From NCBI GenBank assembly GCA_964030475.1, contig CAXIPT010000012.1, positions 730,123 to 794,122 on the forward strand: a stretch of DNA of 64,000 nt, given 5' to 3'. Each line of letters opens with the position of its first letter. The first letter of the stretch is position 1. The notes under the pieces are model-generated. The model did no database searches. It had not been told where the DNA came from and saw nothing but the letters and a program-made list of their open reading frames with translations. The translations under genes and the position numbers were made by a program. Shown here piece after piece: positions 46,358 through 57,446 of the stretch. The stretch comes from Tethya wilhelma (Eukaryota > Porifera > Demospongiae > Tethyida > Tethyidae).

Positions 46358-47099
46358 GCTGTAGAGTGTAGACTCCATAACCTACCACCTCCTGGTGTAA
46401 GTAGATTTACTTTATGTTTATGTGCACCTTATGGACTATTGAATTGTATCACTACTGGTTTGAACATTGCCAGATGTTTCCCTATGGCTATATGGTGTAA
46501 CATTGCTCAACTACATACACATCATGTGATGACTGTTGTCTCATTTGTTTGTTCCTCTCAGGGAAAGTGGACTGAGGAGGCCATTGGTTGTGTGGTAGAC
46601 TACCTTGACTTTGATGACATGCATCTTATGGTTAGTTGTGGTTTACTGTAGATTGGGAAATTTTCACTGGTAAAGTGTTTGTTTTTTGCATAGTTTAATT
46701 TCCGTCGTTACGGATGGCTTGGTAAAGATTGCCATAGAAAATACATGTTTATTATCATCAGTAAATGGTTGATGAAAAATTGTAGTAGTAAAAATTTCCC
46801 GATCTACATTATGAGTGGTTTCATACTGTACCGTACCTCTCAGTATTGACCTTTTGACCCTTGTTACTAATGAGGAAATTCTAACGGAAACACTAAATGA
46901 AGTAGACATTACTGCATGTCAATTAATGTGACATTTTCTTATCGATTGATCTCCCTTGTTCTCTCCTCCAGATGTTGAAGTCGGCCTCGTCTCCTGATTC
47001 TCTCCCCGAGGTGAAACTGCTGCTGAGTGAGTCGGAAGGAAGTGAGGACATCACTGACTTGAATGAGACCCTCTTCTTTCAGAAACAACTCTTTTTCAG
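46358..47099 (+). CDS. Extended Tudor (SN-like) domain exons, partial gene
   Basis: Exons 46358-46396, 46562-46630 and 46972-47099 join in phase 0 to give about 78 residues. The order A-V-E-C-R-L-H-N-L, P-P-P-G, K-W-T-E-E-A-I, then V-K-L-L-L and I-T-D-L-N-E-T-L matches the SNase-like half of extended Tudor domains in TDRD proteins, which bind dimethylarginine on Piwi-type proteins in the piRNA pathway. The Tudor core (aromatic cage) should lie upstream but the upstream DNA is the duplicated NDUFAF2-like block. Exon 3 ends in phase 2 with a GTAAAA donor and no clear continuation. Fragment or chimeric pseudogene is likely. Confidence 0.5.
46648..46807. mobile_element. Foldback element between Tudor exons 2 and 3
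   Basis: Ends GTAGATTGGGAAATTTTCAC and, reverse-complemented, GTAGATCGGGAAATTTTTAC; 160 bp, AT-rich. A second inverted pair, AGCTAGAAATTTTC with GAAAATTTCTAGCT, lies just after exon 3 (47104-47207). Confidence 0.7.
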
Positions 47100-47207
47100 G
47101 TAAAAAGCTAGAAATTTTCGAGGAGTATCTATAAATTTTGTTGTTTTAATCACGAAACTTTAGCAAATGCTTTTCCGTAAAAAATGTACTCCTTGAAAAT
47201 TTCTAGC

Positions 47208-47947
47208 TCTATGGTATGAAGAAATATGGTATTACCCTCGTTTCTTGATACTCTTTTTTGTCAATATACATATTGTAGTGTACATGTATTCCTATACCCT
47301 AGTGATAGCATGTATAGCGCTGAAGGTGCATAGTGCATCAGCGGAGGTGACCGTATGGGCAATAGTATTGAATAGATCACGTGCATTAAGAATGCCAGCT
47401 CAGCACGAGACACGGCGGTCGTATTCCTCCTCTGGTATAGCATCATCATTTCATTGGTCATGTGATGCGCATGCAATGATAGACATCATTCCCTGATGTA
47501 TTATGCCAAAATTATATCGTGTTCCTTGCATCATGTGTACACTGTAGTATGTATACGATCTTTGTCTATTTTTTGTGCTGTACAATGCCAGTATATATAT
47601 GTGTTTGGATATGTATGTATATATTTGTACTAGGATACCATGTGTTATATAGACGTGCTGTAGACATGCATTGACGAAGGGAACCCACGTGATGGTTTCA
47701 TTGCTTCCTAGCTCCGAACTATATTTTTAATGTTACCTTTCCAACAACAAAGTTTGAAACTATATATGGTATCAGAGGTTTAAGAGATGTTTACACTATA
47801 AAAGAGTTATTAATGAGGCATTATTGTAAAATCGTATCAAAAATTAAGCTACCATGCAAGAATCTACAGTACGTAATGATCAAATGAGCTACAAATGGGG
47901 GGAAATATCTAATATTCGTATAGTTGTTGTACATTTTAACATGCAAG
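47208..47947. other. Intergenic, nothing recognised
   Basis: AT-rich sequence between the Tudor exons and the 3' end of the first membrane-protein gene. No splice-supported frame. Confidence 0.5.
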
Positions 47948-49927
47948 TTAAATATCACTCACAGTAAGAAAGTCATTGATTTCTGTTTCTCTTTCTATTC
48001 CCAACTCATCACTGTCGCGATTGTATCGTTCAAGATGGCTGTCAGACAATGTTGAAGGTCTTGGTTCTAGTTCAACGCTAGCAGCTTCAGTTTCTTGTCC
48101 GTTCTGATTTGTTCCATTTTTATCTATCTCCTTGATAATCTTTTTGTTTTTTGAATTGTTTTCATTATGTAAAGTTTGTTCGTCTGCCAAAGTAGCCAAA
48201 GATGGTTCAATACTAGAGGCTATCTCATTCTCTTCCATCCCGGCTGCTTCTCTCTCACTTTGAGGCACTACTGCCTTCTCCATATTTTCTGGTTGCTCTT
48301 CTTGTGTTGGTACAGGGTCTACCACACTGTAGGTGACTACAGGACGAGGAACTACGACGATTTCTGGTCCAGCCACTTGTTCTTGTTTAGTGAATCGTAG
48401 CTTCATTTTGAGGATGAAGGAGTCGAGTTTATTTCTCACTTTCTTTGGAAGTGCAAAGGCGTATGTGTGATAGATCCAGATGCCTAGGTAAGTGATGAAG
48501 GCAATGCTGGTTGAAGTGAAGCCAAGAGCATCTTGACTTCCCACACCAGCTGCTCTGATGTAGAGAGAACCAACAGAGAAGATTAGAATGTTGAATATAT
48601 ATGATGTTTCGAGTACATCTATTTGCCACGATTTATAGATTTTCCCTTGTAGTAGGAGTTTCAATAGCAGGAGAGAAGCTAGTATGCAGGTGATCAAGAG
48701 CAGACTTGTTTCAGGAAGTGAGAATTCGTTAAACGTTTCAGCAACAATAAATGTAGCTAATGCTATCAAAGTCAATAATCCAAGCCAGTAGCCATGTTTA
48801 AGATTGAAAGGAGCGTAATAAGCATCCATGAAGGGATAGAATCTTGCATGTCTGATCCACTTTAATCCTCTCCTGTTTGAACAACGCAGTAGCCACTGAT
48901 AAGAGAAGAGGAGAAATAGATGTACAACAAGCATCAAGATAACTGCAACACCTGCTACAAACAAGGGGATGTGTTTCCCTGTAAGATAATCTACATTAGC
49001 ATCAATCCGCCATACTCTCTCTTGTGAACCATCAGGATACTCAAGGGTTGCAGATTTAAATGGAGTAGCAAAATTGTTATAGGAATTCATAAGCAAAGTA
49101 GCTAACGTTGCCACTGCATTTGTTCCAGCAAAGAGTTTAGTTATTCTTGTGGAATATTCACTGCTAATAATCATAATGATAATCAAAGCTACATTGTACA
49201 CAGTAAAAGCAAAGAGTATCCAGGTTACAGCATAACTATCCATTCCGTCAAAGAAGCAAGTTGGAACTAGGCCAGAATTTTGAAGGAACCTTGCTATAGA
49301 GACGAGATAGAAATCTTGTGATTCAGATAAAAAATAAAGTTCACTATTTGCTACAATGATGTAGGCATAAAAGAATGGTCCATTTATTGTCCCAACAGCT
49401 ACTGTCATATTGCACACAAGAAACAAAACAACCAATACTATACCAGCTAAAGCAAAGACTATGATTAGTGCCAGCCAGTTGTTGGAGCATTTCATGCAGC
49501 GTGAACCATTACCAAGTCGAAGAGTGATACTAAAACCATCCTTACAAGATCCACAAAGCTTGCCGCTACGATTGAAAGCACACTGTGCATCAGAACCATT
49601 GGGTGTGTTGAGGTTAATCCAGACTGGAGATGGATGGCAGTAGTCAAATGGACATTGAGGGTGAATCAGATAGGGACACTCAAAGTGTTGATCAGTTTGA
49701 TTGATGTAACTTATCCAGACACCATTCTTTCTTAGGACTGATGAGTTAGTAATAGAGCACCCCAGTATGTAGTCAGAGAGGCAAGGATCACATTCACAAG
49801 TACAACTAGATGTGTTTTCAGATCTGACAAACCCAATTGGGCAATTACAAGGAAGAAACGTCACGTTAGTCTGTGCTGACACGATTGAGAGAAGAAATCC
49901 AAGTGTGAAGATAGTCCTCTGTACCAT
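47948..49927 (-). CDS. Cysteine-rich multi-pass membrane protein, gene 1
   Basis: Intronless frame of 659 residues from ATG. Signal peptide (residues 1-18, MVQRTIFTLGFLLSIVSA), then about 130 extracellular residues with some 15 cysteines and N-glycosylation sites, including FLPCNCPIGFV, CTCECDPC, QCPFDYCHPSPVW and LCGSCKDGFS...RCMKC. From about 150 to 495 there are eight or nine transmembrane segments with conserved loop words (TINGPFF, CFFDGMDSY, LFAGTNAVATLATLL). A cytoplasmic tail of about 160 residues is acidic and Ser/Pro/Gln-rich. This architecture belongs to a large, poorly characterised family expanded in sponges and cnidarians; I know no function. It might be a receptor or channel. 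Its neighbour at 51306 is a close paralogue in a tandem duplication. Confidence 0.85.
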   Translation of the reverse strand: MVQRTIFTLGFLLSIVSAQTNVTFLPCNCPIGFVRSENTSSCTCECDPCLSDYILGCSITNSSVLRKNGVWISYINQTDQHFECPYLIHPQCPFDYCHPSPVWINLNTPNGSDAQCAFNRSGKLCGSCKDGFSITLRLGNGSRCMKCSNNWLALIIVFALAGIVLVVLFLVCNMTVAVGTINGPFFYAYIIVANSELYFLSESQDFYLVSIARFLQNSGLVPTCFFDGMDSYAVTWILFAFTVYNVALIIIMIISSEYSTRITKLFAGTNAVATLATLLMNSYNNFATPFKSATLEYPDGSQERVWRIDANVDYLTGKHIPLFVAGVAVILMLVVHLFLLFSYQWLLRCSNRRGLKWIRHARFYPFMDAYYAPFNLKHGYWLGLLTLIALATFIVAETFNEFSLPETSLLLITCILASLLLLKLLLQGKIYKSWQIDVLETSYIFNILIFSVGSLYIRAAGVGSQDALGFTSTSIAFITYLGIWIYHTYAFALPKKVRNKLDSFILKMKLRFTKQEQVAGPEIVVVPRPVVTYSVVDPVPTQEEQPENMEKAVVPQSEREAAGMEENEIASSIEPSLATLADEQTLHNENNSKNKKIIKEIDKNGTNQNGQETEAASVELEPRPSTLSDSHLERYNRDSDELGIERETEINDFLTVSDI

Positions 49928-51305
49928 TTTGTTTTCATTTGTTATCCCTTAGCACCTCCTATAATTGAGTTGTCACTATTATTATAAACTCTTTGTTATG
50001 TTATTTTTCTAGAGTAGGAAAAAAAATGTCACGTAATATTATTTAATTATTTTCACCTGTTCTGTGATAAATATTTATGAGTACCTTTAATAAATGATAT
50101 ATCCTTACTGTAGCTTGGCGTGGAAATGTATGGTGTAGCTGGCAAATTCAGTTTGTCCTTTCCTTGAATTGCTCTGTAATATGGATTAACTTGGAGAAAA
50201 CATTGCTAAACAAAAACTATAATTTTTCTTAATTATAATGTGCAATGCACGAGGTACGTTCTGTATATGCAATTTTGATCCGTATTTCCACCAGTTAACA
50301 TTTAAAAGCAAAACTTGTTAGATAATCTCTCAGCAGACGTGCATGTGTAAAGTGGAGAGTGTCAGGCCTTGCTAGCTTATAAGGCTCACTATTGCTCCGT
50401 TCACAATGGTTAACATTCCGATAACAAAACTCCCTACTCTACTTTTTGTCACGCACAATTAATCTATGAATAATGACCTCCATATTTGTCAGTATTGAGG
50501 TCAACCACTTTGAATGGAGTGAGCCTTATTGTATAACAAGGCCTAAGACATGCACATCTAGTGAGAGATTATCCAACAAGCTTTGCACTTTGAATGCACC
50601 CGAAATCTGTGTATGTTACTAACTACACCTTACTATGTATACTGTACCAAGAGTTATCAATGGTATGTGGTTTGTTTTGTTTGTCTGCCTGTTCCATATT
50701 AGAGTCCCCAAAAGACAGCTCTATGGCAACAAAATTAATGGTATCCTAATTATTTTTTTCTTGTAGAGTTTTATTTTTGGCTTTCCAAAACATTTCGATT
50801 GCTGAGGTATGAGATGTTAGTGAGTGTTAACTTCAAAGCCGTGTCGATAGTATACTGATGTGCATTGCTTTTTTCTAGTTGCTCTCTGTTGTTGGTATAG
50901 AGTCTTTTTTGTACGGGTTTCTTGCTTAGTTTTCAAGCTTAGAACCCTGTACCTGATTCAACCACAAGTTGTGACACATGATTTTCCTGGTTTTTCTACT
51001 ACGTGGAAACATCGTTTTTCATTTCCTGATATTGATAATGAGGTTAGACACGACGTAACATGTAAACGGAAGCATTATCAAGGACGAACAGAATGGAAAC
51101 TTTATATTAAAGGGTACTGTACGTACGCATACGTGTATGTGTATAGCTTATGTAATTTACAGTATTTGTGCATATTATTGTATGTTGTAGATATTTAAAA
51201 GTGTTTGCAAAATTTTCTAGATTTTATGTTATTGAATATGAAAATTCTTCATGTAATAATAATAATGGTATTTGTACTTTTCTACCCAAGTTCACCTGTC
51301 AGTAT
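49928..51305. other. Spacer between the two membrane-protein genes
   Basis: 49928-50620 matches 53313-53936, the 5' flank of gene 2, so the duplication includes the promoter region. It holds the TIR element 50308-50586 and, at 50655-50850, a diverged block of the TTAA-type family (AAGACAGCTCTA...GCTGAGGTATGAGAT). No other gene. Confidence 0.6.
50308..50586. mobile_element. TIR element shared by both duplicated promoters, copy 1
   Basis: Ends GCAAAACTTGTTAGATAATC and, reverse-complemented, GCAAAGCTTGTTGGATAATC; arms of about 80 bp include ATAAGGCTCACT. The equivalent element at 53642-53936 occupies the same place upstream of gene 2. Confidence 0.75.
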
Positions 51306-53312
51306 TTAGTCTTCATTTTGAATAACTGCGAGAAAGTCTTTGATTTCAGTTTCTCTTTCTGTTCCCAACTCATCAGTGTCACGATTGTATGGTTCAAGAT
51401 AGATATCAGGGAATGTTGAGGGTCTTCGTTCGAGTTCAATATTAGCAGCTTCATTTTGTTGTCCATCCTTGTCCATTCCATTTTCATCAGCAAGCTCCTT
51501 GTCAGGTGTAGCAATCTGTTTGTTTTTTGAATGGTTTTCGTTATCCAAAGTTTGTTCAAATACCAAACAAACTGATGATGGTTTGTTATTAGAGGCTATT
51601 TCATTTTCTTCCATCCCGTCTACTTCTCTCTCACTTTGAGGCACTACTGCCTTCTCCATATTTTCTGGTTCTTCTTCTTGTGTTGGCACAGGGTCCACCA
51701 CACTGTAGGTGACTACAGGACGTAGAACTATGATGATTTCTGGTATAGCCACTTGTTCCTGTTTAGTGAATCGTAGCTTCATTTTAAGGATGAAGGAGTC
51801 GAGTTTATTTCTCACTTTCTTTGGAAGTGCAAAGGTGTATGTGTGATAGATCAAGATGCCTAGGTAAGTGATGAAGGCAATGCTGGTTGAAGTGAAGCCA
51901 AGAGCATCTTGACTTCCCACACCAGTTCCTCTGATGTAGAGAGAACCAACAGAGAAGATTAGAATGTTGAATATATATGATGTTTCAAGTACATCTATTT
52001 GCCACGATTTATAGATTTTCCCTTGTAATAGGAGTTTCAATAGCAGGAGAGAAGCTATAATGCAGGTGATCAAGAACAGGCTTGTTTCAGGAAGTGAGAG
52101 TTCGTTAAATGTTTCAGCAACAATAAATGTAGCTAATGTTATCAAAGTCAATAATCCAAGCCAGTAGCGATGTTTAAGATTGAAGGGAGCATAATAAGCA
52201 TCCATGAAGGGATAGAATCTTGCATGTCTGATCCACTTTAATCCTCTCCTGTTTGAACAACGCAGAAGCCACTGATAAGAGAAGAGGAGAAACAGATGTA
52301 CAACAAGCATTAAGATAACTGCAACACCTGCTAGAAACAAGGGGATGTGTTTCCCTGTAAGATAATCTACATTAGCATCAATCCGCCATACTCTCTCTTG
52401 TGAACCATCAGGATACTCAAGGGTTGCAGAGCTAAATGGAGTAGCAAAATTGTTATATGAATACAAAAGCAAAGTAGCTAACGTTGCCACTGCATTTGTT
52501 CCAGCAAAGAGTTTAGTTATTCTTGTGGAATATTCACTGCTAATAATCATAATGATAATCAAAGCTACATTGTACACAGTAAAAGCAAAGAGTATCCAGG
52601 TTACAGCATAACTATCCATTCCGTCAAAGAAGCAAGTTGCAATTATGCCAGAATTTCGAAGGAACCTTGCTATAGAGACGAGATAGAAATCTTGTGATTC
52701 AGACAAAAAATAAAGTTCACTATTTGCTACAATGATGTAGGCATGAAAGAATGGTCCATTGATTGTCCCAACAGCTACAGTCAGATTGCGCACGAGAAAC
52801 AAAACAACCAATACTATACCAGCTAAAACGAAGACTATGATTAGTGCTAGCCAGTTATTGGAGCATTTCATGCAACGTGAACCATTACCAAGCCGTAGGT
52901 TGATACTAAAACCATCCTTACAAGATCCACAAAGCTTGCCGCTTCGATTGAAAGCACACTGTGCATCAGAACCATTGGGTGTGTTGAGGTTAATCCAGAC
53001 TGGAGATGGATGGCAGTAGTCAAATGGACACTGAGGGTGAATCAGATAGGGACACTCAAAGTTTTCATCAGTTTTATTGATGTAACTTATCCAGACACCA
53101 TTCTTTCTTAGGACTGATGAGTTAGTAATAGAGCACCCCAGTATGTAGTCAGAGAGGCAAGGATCACATTCACAAGTACAACTAGATGTGTTTTCAGATC
53201 TGACAAACCCAATTGGGCAATTACAAGGAAGAAATGTCACATTAGTCTGTGCTGACACGATTGAGAGAAGAAATCCCAACTTTACCAGTGCAAAGATAGT
53301 CCTCTGTACCAT
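51306..53312 (-). CDS. Cysteine-rich multi-pass membrane protein, gene 2
   Basis: Intronless, 668 residues from ATG at 53312 (the frame is open six codons upstream but without ATG). Signal peptide, cysteine-rich ectodomain, eight or nine membrane segments and acidic tail line up along their whole length with gene 1, most lines differing by one or two residues in the ectodomain and membrane part. Differences cluster in the tail (after about residue 520) and in a three-residue insertion in the signal peptide (A-L-V-K-L). The ectodomain cysteines are all kept. The high identity over coding and flanking DNA points to a recent tandem duplication or gene conversion. Confidence 0.85.
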   Translation of the reverse strand: MVQRTIFALVKLGFLLSIVSAQTNVTFLPCNCPIGFVRSENTSSCTCECDPCLSDYILGCSITNSSVLRKNGVWISYINKTDENFECPYLIHPQCPFDYCHPSPVWINLNTPNGSDAQCAFNRSGKLCGSCKDGFSINLRLGNGSRCMKCSNNWLALIIVFVLAGIVLVVLFLVRNLTVAVGTINGPFFHAYIIVANSELYFLSESQDFYLVSIARFLRNSGIIATCFFDGMDSYAVTWILFAFTVYNVALIIIMIISSEYSTRITKLFAGTNAVATLATLLLYSYNNFATPFSSATLEYPDGSQERVWRIDANVDYLTGKHIPLFLAGVAVILMLVVHLFLLFSYQWLLRCSNRRGLKWIRHARFYPFMDAYYAPFNLKHRYWLGLLTLITLATFIVAETFNELSLPETSLFLITCIIASLLLLKLLLQGKIYKSWQIDVLETSYIFNILIFSVGSLYIRGTGVGSQDALGFTSTSIAFITYLGILIYHTYTFALPKKVRNKLDSFILKMKLRFTKQEQVAIPEIIIVLRPVVTYSVVDPVPTQEEEPENMEKAVVPQSEREVDGMEENEIASNNKPSSVCLVFEQTLDNENHSKNKQIATPDKELADENGMDKDGQQNEAANIELERRPSTFPDIYLEPYNRDTDELGTERETEIKDFLAVIQNED

Positions 53313-53641
53313 TTTGTTACCTCTTAGCACCTCCTATTGAGTTGTCACTATAATATTTTGATAGATGGTTTCTAAGGTAGAAACAAAATGTCATGTCACA
53401 TTTACTCGATTGCTGTTCTTTGTAAAGTATTCATGAGTACCTTTTAATAATATCCTTACTGTACCTTGGTATGAAAATGTATGGTGTAGCCAGTTCAGTT
53501 TGTCCTTTCCTTGAATTTCTGTGTTAGTGTGGATTAACTTGGAGAAAACGTTGCTAAAGTACAACTATATATTTTTCTTATTGTGAATGCACAAGGTACA
53601 TCTGTATGCAAATTCTATCCATATTTCCACCAATTGCGTTT

Positions 53642-53936
53642 AACTTGTTAGATAATCTCTTACCAGATGTGCGTGTGTAAAGTTGAGATTGTCAGGGCTT
53701 GCTAGCTTATAAGGCTCACTATTACTCCGTTTACAATGGTTAACATTCCAACAACAATTAAAAACAAAACTCAGTACTCTACCTTTAGTCACGCTTAATT
53801 AACCTATGAATAATGACCTCCATGTTTGTCAGAATAGAGGTCAACCATTTTAAATGGAGTGAGCTTTGTTGTATAACAAGGCCCGAGACATGCACATCTA
53901 GTGAGAGATTATCCAACAAGCTTTGCACTTTGAATG
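53642..53936. mobile_element. TIR element shared by both duplicated promoters, copy 2
   Basis: Counterpart of 50308-50586, same orientation and position relative to gene 2, with an extra short AACAATTAAAAACAAAAC insertion. Its right part overlaps the reading frame end of the gag remnant described next. Confidence 0.75.
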
Positions 53937-53989
53937 CGTCCAAAATGTATGTATGTATGTATCTATGTATCAGTCTTGTGATCAATGTG

Positions 53990-55150
53990 AAACAAGTGTG
54001 ATGCTTGCACATGTGAAGAGACTTGCATTTCTTGACAAAGTGTCCAGAATGAAGACAATTCATATAGCAGTTGTGAGTTTTAACAAGGGAGACTCTCTTA
54101 TCATAGTCGAGTGCTCGAAACTGAGGGCAGACATACAATGGATGTTTACTATTGCAGGCAATACAGGCATCCTCCAGCTTTAACGTTTGAGTTCTGTGGA
54201 ACAAAGCCTTCTGAGCAAGCTTTCTGGCTAAATCATTCTTGAGTCCAGATTTGTCGGTAGCAGAAGCCTCACAGGCTTGTGCTCATTATTTTTAGAAATC
54301 CGACCATAACTTTGTAACCTGGTACAACTGCACTATATCCTGAGTGTGGCGTTGCCATTCGAACCATGTGTTCTTGTTTAGTTTGAACTCTATCATTAAA
54401 GTGATAAACTGGCTTGACGGTTCATATTCCATATAGCCTTGAGGGCTCTGAGATGCTGCTGTACAGTGTCATGGAGCCTCCTGGTCATTGCCTGTCTTCA
54501 AGGGAGCAGCTTCAATGATCATTTTTACGTGTGTCTGGTGTATCAACCAAGGCCGGTTGTAGCGATAGCTTCCTCATAGCAATCCCCAGTGCGTGAGAGA
54601 CCTTCAATACTGTCCCTTGCTGATCCATCCTTGACTGAATGTCGAAGATAGGCAAGCTCCTTAGCATTGCTTAGATTGGTTCTGTCATGGATAGAAACAA
54701 GGAATTGTTCCTGGAATGTGTTTCAGTTGATGATGTTACCATCAAATCTCGGCACAGCTAATTTGGGAAGTCTGACGCCGTTGCCTTCTGTAGATGACGG
54801 GACTGCTGTCACCTCTTAGTAGGGATGCAGGAAGTGAGTCCTTTGATGGACAAGGAAGACTTGAGAATCGCCTCTTCTAAATGTTCTAACAAGGTGACAA
54901 GTCCATCTTCTTCCAAGGAAAGCATTTCCTTTCAAACATCATTGAGCTTGACCTTGGTGTCAAATACCTACTCTGGACAAGGCAAGCCTCTGTTTTCTCA
55001 GTGAACGAGGAGACGATGTAAGCAATTGAGGTAGTCTTCTTCCTAATTTGGGTGAGTTTCTTGGAGATCAGCTTCAGTTAATGCTCCTTCGGGTTGCACA
55101 GTGAGCAGAGAGCTGTGAAAGATTCAATAGATGAATGTAACTGAGCTACA
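53990..55150 (-). pseudogene. Decayed BEL/Pao-type retrotransposon gag
   Basis: On the minus strand a stretch near 54750-54540 resembles the conserved gag region of BEL/Pao elements (N-T-F-Q-E-Q-F, K-E-L-A-Y-L-R-H) and is interrupted by a stop where a Trp is usual. A zinc-knuckle segment follows at 54204-54000 (CIACNSKHPLYVC, CYMNCLHSGHFVKKC, CKSLHMC). Several other stops and frame changes lie between 54800 and 55150. No protease, reverse transcriptase, integrase or LTR was found. Non-functional. Confidence 0.7.
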
Positions 55151-55214
55151 CCGTCATCATGTAGATCCAGTTCTATGTGTACAAAAGGCCTGGGTCAACA
55201 GCATAGCTTATAAT

Positions 55215-55400
55215 GTACAAGTACACAAAACATTAGAAATGTAAATCAAACATAGGAATAGCCAAATTGTAAAAAAAAACAAGCAAACAAGATAGAAATA
55301 GTTGTCAGATTGAGCGAGGAGTTCATTTCACTGTGTCACCATGTTCATATCCCTACTGAGCTCAATGACATTGATCTGACAACCATTCCTATCTTGTGGC
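55215..55400. mobile_element. Second copy of the 10188 foldback MITE
   Basis: The left arm matches 10188-10300 with a few changes; the right arm is reduced to about ATCTGACAACCATTCCTATC. Truncated. Confidence 0.8.
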
Positions 55401-55476
55401 ATGTGTTGGTACAAACTCATTATGTGACCTGTTGTGTTGAGAGAATTGCCAACAAAATTTTTTGGGGATGCGATTT

Positions 55477-55623
55477 AAGATAATAGTAGGAGCAGTTGGT
55501 TTGGGAGGAGTTATAGGCAGAGCAGCTACTAGCAGACAACTAGTTGGATTTGGCATTGGAGCACTAGTGGAAAGAGTACTAGGAGCTGTAGTATATTTAG
55601 CTTTGAAGGTTCTTAAAAATTAA
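55477..55623 (+). pseudogene. Copy C of the glycine-zipper ORF
   Basis: Frame-preserving relative of 42389-42562 (KIIVGAVGLGGVIGRAA...), with the Met codon changed to Lys and some Gly changed to Arg or Glu inside the hydrophobic stretch. Upstream sequence differs from copy B. Probably dead. Confidence 0.4.
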
Positions 55624-56217
55624 AAACTAAAGCAACATAGAATGGGCATTAGTTTAATCGCACGTGATGCATTCAGTTATAGCATTATGACAATCAGACT
55701 TTGTATAATTACATAAGTCTACACATGATACCAATAGTTACATTCCTTCAAGACACTGGAATGTATGCATATTGTCAGTACCTAGAGTACAATTCTCCAC
55801 CATCTTGGAGAACTTTGTACGGAAGTCGATGGGGAAATTGGTACGCATTTCTAGATACTTTAAGTTACCTTAAGTTATAAGTTAATTATTCAATGAAAAG
55901 TTCAAAACAGACTATTTTCAATCCAAAAAGAACTAAGTTTCATCAGATGCTTAACTGAATTGTTTGCAAACATATACCTTGTGACAAATAGCCATATTGG
56001 CTGCGGATGAAATGACAGTGGTCATAGTCTGTCTTCTCCTCCAGTTACTTCAGTGCTAGGCTCCCTCGTAAATCGACCGCATTCTTGGTGATGTTATGAG
56101 ATGTAGCCATTCTGAGCCTCCCATCTCCTTCAGTGTGTTGTTCACTGCAGCCTAGCTGTGTTTGGAAGTGTATGTATGGTGTTTAGCATGCATGTTTCTA
56201 CATCATCATTATTAAAC

Positions 56218-56541
56218 TACCGTATAGCACAAAGTATTGGAGGGAATAAAATTTGCCGGATTGTCAAAAATTTCATGATTGGCGGATTTTATTTTGGCCT
56301 TAGCGCTCACAGCAATACACGTATTCCATAGCCTCGTGAACCAGTCCCTCCCCGCTATGCTTATGCGGAGAGGGACTGGTTCATATAAGCATAGCGGGGA
56401 GGGACTGGTTCACGAGGCTACGTATTCCGTATGTGCATGCGCAAAAATTACTGTTTGGTGGATTTAGTATTGGCAGTCCTTACCAAAACCACCAATCTGC
56501 CAATATTAAAATCCGCCAAATTTTTGTGCTAAATGGTAGTG
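56218..56541. mobile_element. ACCGTATAG-type MITE containing a nested hairpin element
   Basis: Outer ends ACCGTATAGCACAAA and TTTGTGCTAAATGGT are inverted. The hairpin element 56329-56421 (with duplication ACGTATTCC) is inserted inside it. Copies A and B lack both at this position. Confidence 0.75.
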
Positions 56542-57446
56542 TTATTAAATATTGATTTTTGCCACACCTTGTCAGGAAGAACAGCAGAGCACATATTTTA
56601 TTTTGGGTTGGAGAGCTGAGCAGATTCATCCAAGTCCTGTCCAACGTGAGTGCCACCTTAGCTCAGATAGTGTACAGGCCTAGGTGTGCTTGTTGCTTGT
56701 AGAAATTCTGGGCTGGCATCTTCTGAGAACTTGGGAATTGGTTTAACTTGACTCTACAGTATGGATATATAGTTGGAAAGAAGTTACTGGCATTCTTCTA
56801 TATACACCTTACATGTGAGTGTGACAGTCTAGCAGTGGCTCTCAAGTTTACATCAAACCTGAGGTCACATGCATGCATGACGAGTTCCAGTTGTGCATGA
56901 TTTATGGCACAACTGAGAAGTGTACACATGTACCAGTACAGTATAGTCATCTATTACTAACATCTTGTGGATTCTTTTTCACACACAAGCAGGTCTTTAG
57001 CTGAAAAGCTAGATTTAACTTACTTGCAGTACTCTATACACTTTGGAAGAATGCCTAACCGACCAGTGATTCTCCTCAGTCAGACTTGAGCCGTAAGCAC
57101 TGCCATAAGGGCCGGGCACTAGTACTGGTTGGCGGTTCAAACTTAAAACTTTGTCCAGTCTCCAATATGCATGGTCAACACTGACACACATATGTGAACA
57201 CTTGCTGCGTATGCGCAGACTCACAGCTAGTCACATGGCTCATGGCTGGCTATCCTGTCTGAGTCGGCAGGTGTTCAAAGCTGCTTTTTTTTTGTTGTCA
57301 CTGAGGGTCAGTGATGGCAGTAGTACTAGTAGGCCGGTGAATAATGCAGCAACAAAACAGCGGAGCTTTTCTAAATATTCGACAATAACTTGAGGTACAC
57401 ATAATTTATGACATACACAGTCTCAGTCTGTAGATAGCTATAGTAC

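Noticed and set aside
46253..46651. A 132-residue protein through the CT repeat and the Tudor region
   Set aside because: The frame reads through a microsatellite and an intron; only the 46358-46396 and 46562-46630 exons are supported.
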